From: Fragum whitleyi
Lineage: Eukaryota > Mollusca > Bivalvia > Cardiida > Cardiidae
DNA: 64,000 nucleotides
Direction: 5' to 3'
NCBI GenBank assembly: GCA_948146395.1
Contig: OX411552.1
Location: forward strand, 52,564,399 to 52,628,398
This document shows, in pieces, positions 59,176-64,000 of this stretch (positions are counted from its first letter, which is position 1; each line of letters opens with the position of its first letter). Position numbers and translations under genes: made by a program. The notes beneath the pieces were generated by a model. The model was not told the DNA's origin and did not search any database. It saw nothing but the letters and a program-made list of their open reading frames with translations.

Positions 59176-61434
59176 TAGATGAATGAATGGGCGGACGGGC
59201 TGTCGGACGGCGAACTAATGAACGAACTGATGAAAGATTAAATGAATCAAACGATGACTTTAAAAGAATAACTGAAATGACGGATGGAAGACTAACTGTA
59301 TTGACGGATGGACGAATAAATTGAGTGACAGACAGATTGATGCTCAAAAAGTCAGTTTTGTGTCGATATTGTCAAATTGGTGGTTGATATGGTGGAAAGT
59401 AATAGTGATTGATCAGAGATCGAACGAATAAGGATCGATGTATGGTGCGAAGATTGAATGAAAATCAAAATTGTATATATATTTCAAACTTCATAAGTAG
59501 GTCTTGGAATCAGTGTAAAGTCAGTTTTTACATTTAAATAAAGCCTATGAGTTTTGTTTTTTGCGACTGAAAGCAAGCAGTATAACAACGATGTGCAAAC
59601 TTAAATTTCACGCATTTTTGCTTGTTGATTGGAAATAGTCGTGTCAAAAAGATAGGCATAATCAGTGGCATATGACATGGGTAATTGATTTGTGCATAGT
59701 CACGGTCTGATCAAAGAAAATTTGGCACGTGTTATTGAACGTTGCGTAAGAACTGGCTATCTTTATGATCCTTGCACGTGTGATTTGCGGCTAATGTTTT
59801 GGCACAGATATAGTTGACGCATCGTTATGGCCAGATCAAAGAAAATTTGGATTGTCAATGACGCAATGTGAAAAAAACCCAGATGAAAGTAAAAACTTTT
59901 TAACACTTGCCTAGCGGCTAATTTGATTATCCGCGTGTTGATAAAGCTTTAGAGAGGATTCGAATAATAAACAGTTACATTACTTAAAAAGTTGTATCAT
60001 GTGGATTGACAGCGATCAGTAGCACACCAAACTATTTTCTAATAAATCTGGGTATCTTTTTTTTTTCTTTTGAAAAAAATAAATAGGAAAGAACATTATT
60101 AAATGGCGATTGGTAAAATTGATAATTTAAACTGATTAAGTTAAAATAAAAATGTGAATTTCGGTGATCGAATGTAACTCGTAGTTAGCGGAATAAAGGA
60201 TTAAACCTAAGATTGGAAAAGTACACAGAGCACTCCTAAAGGTAAGATATATAATTTTTGTTCATGAGGGACGAAAATGTCGTAAATATAGATTTTTACA
60301 ACCTAATTTTTGAAATTTGGGGCGCTCAATGGCCTTGTCTAGTTCCATATGCCTTTTCAGCTTTCATTATTGGATATATATAACTTAAAAAAAAATCAAT
60401 ATATTTATAAAAGTATTATCATGCGAGGATAAATGATTCAAAAATTAGATACATTTGTCATATTTGAAGGAAAATTAGAAATGCGTCATCCAATCACTTA
60501 GAAATTGAGAATTTTCCCTTTTTTAAGTAACAATCGTTATCTAAGCCACCCAATCCCATTTTTATGATCATCATTAGTAGATCCCCCGAAGTTCCCAATA
60601 GAACAATATGATCCAAAGTCACTGAATTCCTTTTGCTAACTTACACAAAGTTGACCCGCTGTTGTTGCTTATTATGTTCTTTCGGAATCACGTGGAGAGA
60701 TTTTCATCGGCTGTTGAGCAACCAAATTCCACACATGATTTTCGTTCCACAATGATTTCAATCTCTTCACCCGCTTACGATTGTGACATATTTATCCTAG
60801 ATTAATGAACTGAAGATTAAAATGTTTTTCTTTTATTAAATTATATGACCAATACCGATAAATCGATTGAATTAAGTCAAATCATGTACAATGTAAACTG
60901 GTCGCTAAAAACGACTCAATTTGTTGATGTCACTTCCGGTTTTACCTCGCGTTTGATAAAATCACCCAGGTGAGAAAATAGGTTTTTTGTAAATAACAAT
61001 TGGTGTTTACTTTTTTCGATAAAAACACTTGATTATATGGATATTTCATGCCTTTATCTTTTTAGAAATATCATTGTTGTGTTGCATTGCCGAATCTCTT
61101 TAAGACACAAAAATATTATTCTTTTATAATGTATTTTTTCTTTCAAGAAAGTCTTAAGTCATAAACCAAAGATATTTCACGTGAAAGTTGTTCTGGTTAA
61201 GATAATAAATATGCATTTTTATTTTATATCGGTTTATGTTATTAGACAGATGATACATGTATCAGAAGTGGGTTTGTTAAAGCGACATTCTTAAGATTCT
61301 AATTCAGATTTTTCGGTAGAGCAAAATTTTTAAGCCGCTAAATGAGAATCTGAAGGATTCTAAGCGAGGAAACGAAATTCGATTGACATTGGCTCAAAAC
61401 TATACTAGCTTCATTGTGCGACAAGATAACGTTA

Positions 61435-61640
61435 TCAAATGAGCCTTTGTGTGCCATTTCCAACAATTTCAAATGAGCGCAAAGGGAAGATTCTGGCCAG
61501 TCTGTGCATTCGCACAGTCTGACTAAAGTCTTCACTATACACTAGATAGATAGACAAGGTCATAAAGTATCTTTAAACAGTTAGGTAATCTTATAATTGC
61601 CCTTTATGCCTGTCTAGGCTGCTCAAAGTTTGCCTTTCAC
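61435..61640. repeat. Dispersed repeat, ATGAGCCTRTGCGTG family
   Basis: CAAATGAGCCTTTGTGTGCC, AAAGTCTTCACTATACACTA, AGATAGACAAGGTCATAAAG and CCTGTCTAGGCTGCTCAAAG. The frame on the minus strand here is a by-product of the repeat. Confidence 0.4.
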
Positions 61641-62000
61641 GCACATGTCAAATTGCTAGAAATGTCGAGCATAAGCTCAAATACATTTGACACCATTTTT
61701 AAGGGTAAATGCTATATGTTCATTTACATATTTGCACTTCTACAGTTTTAACTCCGTTGTAGATCCAAAAAATTTTAAAAAAACTCAGCACATATGTATA
61801 TATCCAAAAGTGGTATCCTGCTTTGCACGTTAGTCTATGTGCAAAGTGAGGTATCATTTCTTGAGTGCATGATGTGAAGTTATTCAAATATTCCCCCATG
61901 AAGGGGTGACTTTCGGAATTTTGTATTCAAACCGAATTTATGATTCATCATGGGAAAGGGGACCATCTAGATAGTGTGTAAGGTATCGACCCTAGTCAGG

Positions 62001-62210
62001 CTAACTAGGGTCGACATCTTTCACATTTTTATAATTTTCATCACCTAGGAAGATTAATTCACATTTCTGTGTAAGAATTTTGTACTGGTACCATCCATTC
62101 GGAACATCACTCGGACTTTTCGTAAACTGGAAAGTACCGCGGACGTAAGTGTAGTAATCTTTGGTCATTTTTCGGTAATTCGGATCCGTGTGGTACTTTG
62201 GATAAAACGC
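62001..62210 (-). CDS. Exon-like coding segment E, unrecognised protein
   Basis: A strong acceptor (atactttctttcag|GCG) opens a phase-0 frame of 68 codons ending in TAG at 62003-62001. An internal donor-like site (CTAG|GTGATG, GT at 62046-62045) would instead end the exon at 62047, one base into a codon. The peptide has the pattern DYYTYVRGTFQFTKSP, then GWYQYKIL. This is loosely like the strand pattern of carbohydrate-binding (CBM20-type) sandwiches in RNF213-like proteins, but I cannot confirm that. A decayed copy of the same segment lies at 6295-6400. The pair could be exons of paralogous genes or copies of a dispersed repeat containing an exon-like frame. Confidence 0.45.
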   Translation of the reverse strand, partial: AFYPKYHTDPNYRKMTKDYYTYVRGTFQFTKSPSDVPNGWYQYKILTQKCELIFLGDENYKNVKDVDPS

Positions 62211-62385
62211 CTGAAAGAAAGTATATTCCTTTAATGTTTTCCGATCGCCTGTGGAGATAATTTTACATGTTTTATATGGAAGCAAAACGCATTAAACCCG
62301 TGCGTTTTGTTTTCAAGTTATAATAAATCGAATTTTAAGCTTACGTTGATTTTATTTTTCGCAACGTCATCCTCAGTTATGTTTG

Positions 62386-62500
62386 TGACGTCATATAAAC
62401 CCACGCACAACATGACGCGTTTTCATGGCTGTGCCCTTTTTATTCCCGAGGTCTATTCCGTAGTATCGAGTATTTCCGAGTGGGTGCCATCAGAAGCCAT
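62386..62500 (-). promoter_or_regulatory. Conserved CRE-containing block upstream of segment E
   Basis: TGACGTCA lies at 62386-62393, followed by ATTCCCGAGGTCTATTCCG at 62442-62460. Both are on the 5' side of segment E on the minus strand, in the same order and similar spacing as at 6572-6640. This could be a promoter or simply the distal half of a duplicated repeat. Confidence 0.35.
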
Positions 62501-62939
62501 GTTCTGGAACCAAATTCTTTTATAATAATACGACATTCTTTGCCAAAACTGCTTGAAAATTTGGCTAAGTTTATCCAAGAGAGTTGGCGCCAAAGGGTTT
62601 GGCCATAATAGTATCATTAACTGTATGTCGGTTGTTCTGTTTGATTTCATACTAGACAATGTTGATCGTTAAACTGTAGACAATAGACATTATGACCCGG
62701 GAGGAAAATGGGAAAGAAACCCATTATCTTACCAAATAGGCACAACGATCAAATTATACTCGTTACTGGAATTTTTTCCAGGGACAATGTCTAAACATGA
62801 CAACTAAAGAGGTGTTTATTTGGTTATTCTCATTTTAGGGTTCATGTAAAGCCATATTGACCCAATTTTAGATACATTGCATTTGAAAACCACAGAAAAA
62901 GAGATTTTCACTTATTCAATCAGATGACATTTGAAATGA

Positions 62940-64000
62940 TTATCCCCCCCCCTCTGCTCCTCCCCTGGTCATTATTTATCTAAGCTTTTTTCATAAAAGG
63001 TCTGTGATCAGCTAATTTAAGCCAGATATACAGACTGAGCCTGAGACTTTTAAAGTTTTCTTTAATGAGTTGATCAATCCATGTCAAATATAAAGGCTGT
63101 AGGGATTCAAACTTGTCAACAAAGCACTCCCCACTACCCCTAAATGCTCTGCACCTGGTGAATCTACAGTCATAATTTTAGCTAATTCAATTAATGTCCA
63201 TATGCTGATAATCCACACCAATTTTCAAGTCTGTAGGACTCCTGGTTCATTAGAAGATGAAGGTTAAAGTTACAAAATTTTCACAAAAGTACTACGCCCT
63301 CCCCCCTGGTGCTCCGCACCTGGTGGCATTACAGTCATGATTTTAGCTATTTTTTAATAAGGATAATGAGCTGATCCTCCATGCCAATTTTCAAGTCTGT
63401 ACGGCTTGTGGTTCAGAAGGTTAAATATTACAAAATTTTCACAAATGTTCTACCCTCTCCCGCACCTGGTGAATCTACAGTCATGATTTTAGCTATTTTT
63501 ATAAAGGTCCATATGCTGATCATCCATGCCAATATTCAAATCTGTCAGGCTCCTGGTTCAGAAGAAGAAGAAGGTTAAAGATTACAAAATTTTCACAAAA
63601 GTACTACCCCCTCCCCCTGGTGCTTCGCACCTGGCGGCCAAACAGATATGATTTTAGCTACTTTTATTAGGGTCTATGAGCTGATCCTCTATGCCAAATT
63701 TGAAGGCTGTAGGGCTTCTTATTCAGAAGAAGAAGGTTAAAGATTACAAAATTAACCCAAAGAACTCTCCCCTCCCCCCAACCCCCAAGAGCTCCGCACC
63801 TGGTGACCCAACTGATATGATTTTAGCTATTTTTATTCAGGTCTATGAGCTGATCATCCATGCCAAATTTCAAGGCTGTAGGACTTCTTGTTCTAAAGAA
63901 GTAGAATTTTAAAGATTTTCTTAAATTTTTGGTTGTCATAGCAACCAGAGTTTTTCACCGATTTCAATTCTTTTAGTAATTTTGGAAGGGGACCACCTAG
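62940..64000. mobile_element. Six-unit tandem element, same family as 24125-24806, running off the window
   Basis: Units anchored on GAGCTGATCATCCATGCCAA-like motifs begin near 63066, 63202, 63370, 63514, 63677 and 63847 (spacing 136-170 bp). Most are followed by a variant of TCAAGGCTGTAGGGCTTCTT and TTCAGAAGAAGAAGG. The shared 3' part (CACCGATTTCAATTCTTTAG) is just entered at the window end, so the terminus is missing. Confidence 0.6.

Larger units (their letters stand above)
56111..62000. other. AT-rich intergenic or intronic stretch
   Basis: No convincing exon was found. It holds the GGAT/GGGA microsatellite and one dispersed repeat. Frames over 58856-59347 are low-complexity. If segment E at 62 kb belongs to a gene with the candidate exons at 52.8-53.2 kb, this would be its intron. 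Confidence 0.4.

Noticed and set aside
58856..59347. 163-codon open frame on the minus strand (Pro/Ser/Ile/His-rich)
   Set aside because: It is the translation of the GGAT/GGGA microsatellite, and both strands give similar low-complexity frames.
62940..64000. CRISPR-like array (regular spacing of repeats)
   Set aside because: Units are diverged 136-170 bp tandem copies of a eukaryotic mobile element, with no short identical repeats separated by unique spacers.

Overview
The window is AT-rich nuclear DNA from a metazoan, most likely a bivalve mollusc. Coding sequence is sparse and split by introns with consensus splice sites. The rest is a dense mixture of SINEs, short inverted-repeat elements, tandem-unit elements, non-LTR retrotransposon remains and simple repeats. 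Two repeat signatures that I associate from memory with bivalve genomes are present: elements ending in CTCAGGTGAGC(T)AAAA, and a tRNA-derived SINE with a 3' part like GTTGAAAGCGGTGTTAAAC. There are no bacterial-style operons, no CRISPR array and no rRNA.

The best-supported gene is on the minus strand. Its visible exons run 18361-17470, 6121-6002, 1998-1887 and 1637-1488 (stop). Every junction has GT/AG boundaries, and the reading frame is carried consistently through all three introns (phases 2, 2 and 0). The joined C-terminal part is about 423 residues and looks like a series of MATH/TRAF-like beta-sandwich repeats. Its 5' exons were not found. A further exon at 840-698 is phase-compatible with exon 1998-1887 and may be an alternative last exon.

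Layout: 1-2000 holds the 3' exons of that gene, a MITE and a SINE. The introns at 2-6 kb and 6.1-17.5 kb hold a pair of 275-bp inverted arms, a decayed exon-like copy (6295-6400), a non-LTR retrotransposon remnant (13376-14260), a TIR element filled with oppositely oriented tandem units (12170-12853), and tandem GACCTTGA-type repeats. From 18.4 to 48 kb I see almost only repeats: foldback elements, a TA-flanked MITE with a matching empty site at 31.4-32.1 kb, and a roughly 3.8-kb inverted-repeat-bounded unit (37943-41756) with another element nested inside. From 48.5 to 64 kb there is a second, different non-LTR retrotransposon tail (48479-48960), a recent 180-bp direct duplication, more MITE copies, two weak candidate exons (52.8-53.2 kb), a GGAT/GGGA microsatellite, and an exon-like segment at 62001-62210. 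That last segment shares an ungapped coding-like alignment, and an upstream CRE-containing block, with the decayed copy at 6.3-6.7 kb. The window ends inside a six-unit tandem element.

I do not see a complete new functional system. The most interesting items are the phase-consistent MATH-like gene, the E/E' duplicated exon-plus-CRE pair, the 3.8-kb bounded unit, the tandem-filled TIR element, and the MITE with a resolvable empty site.
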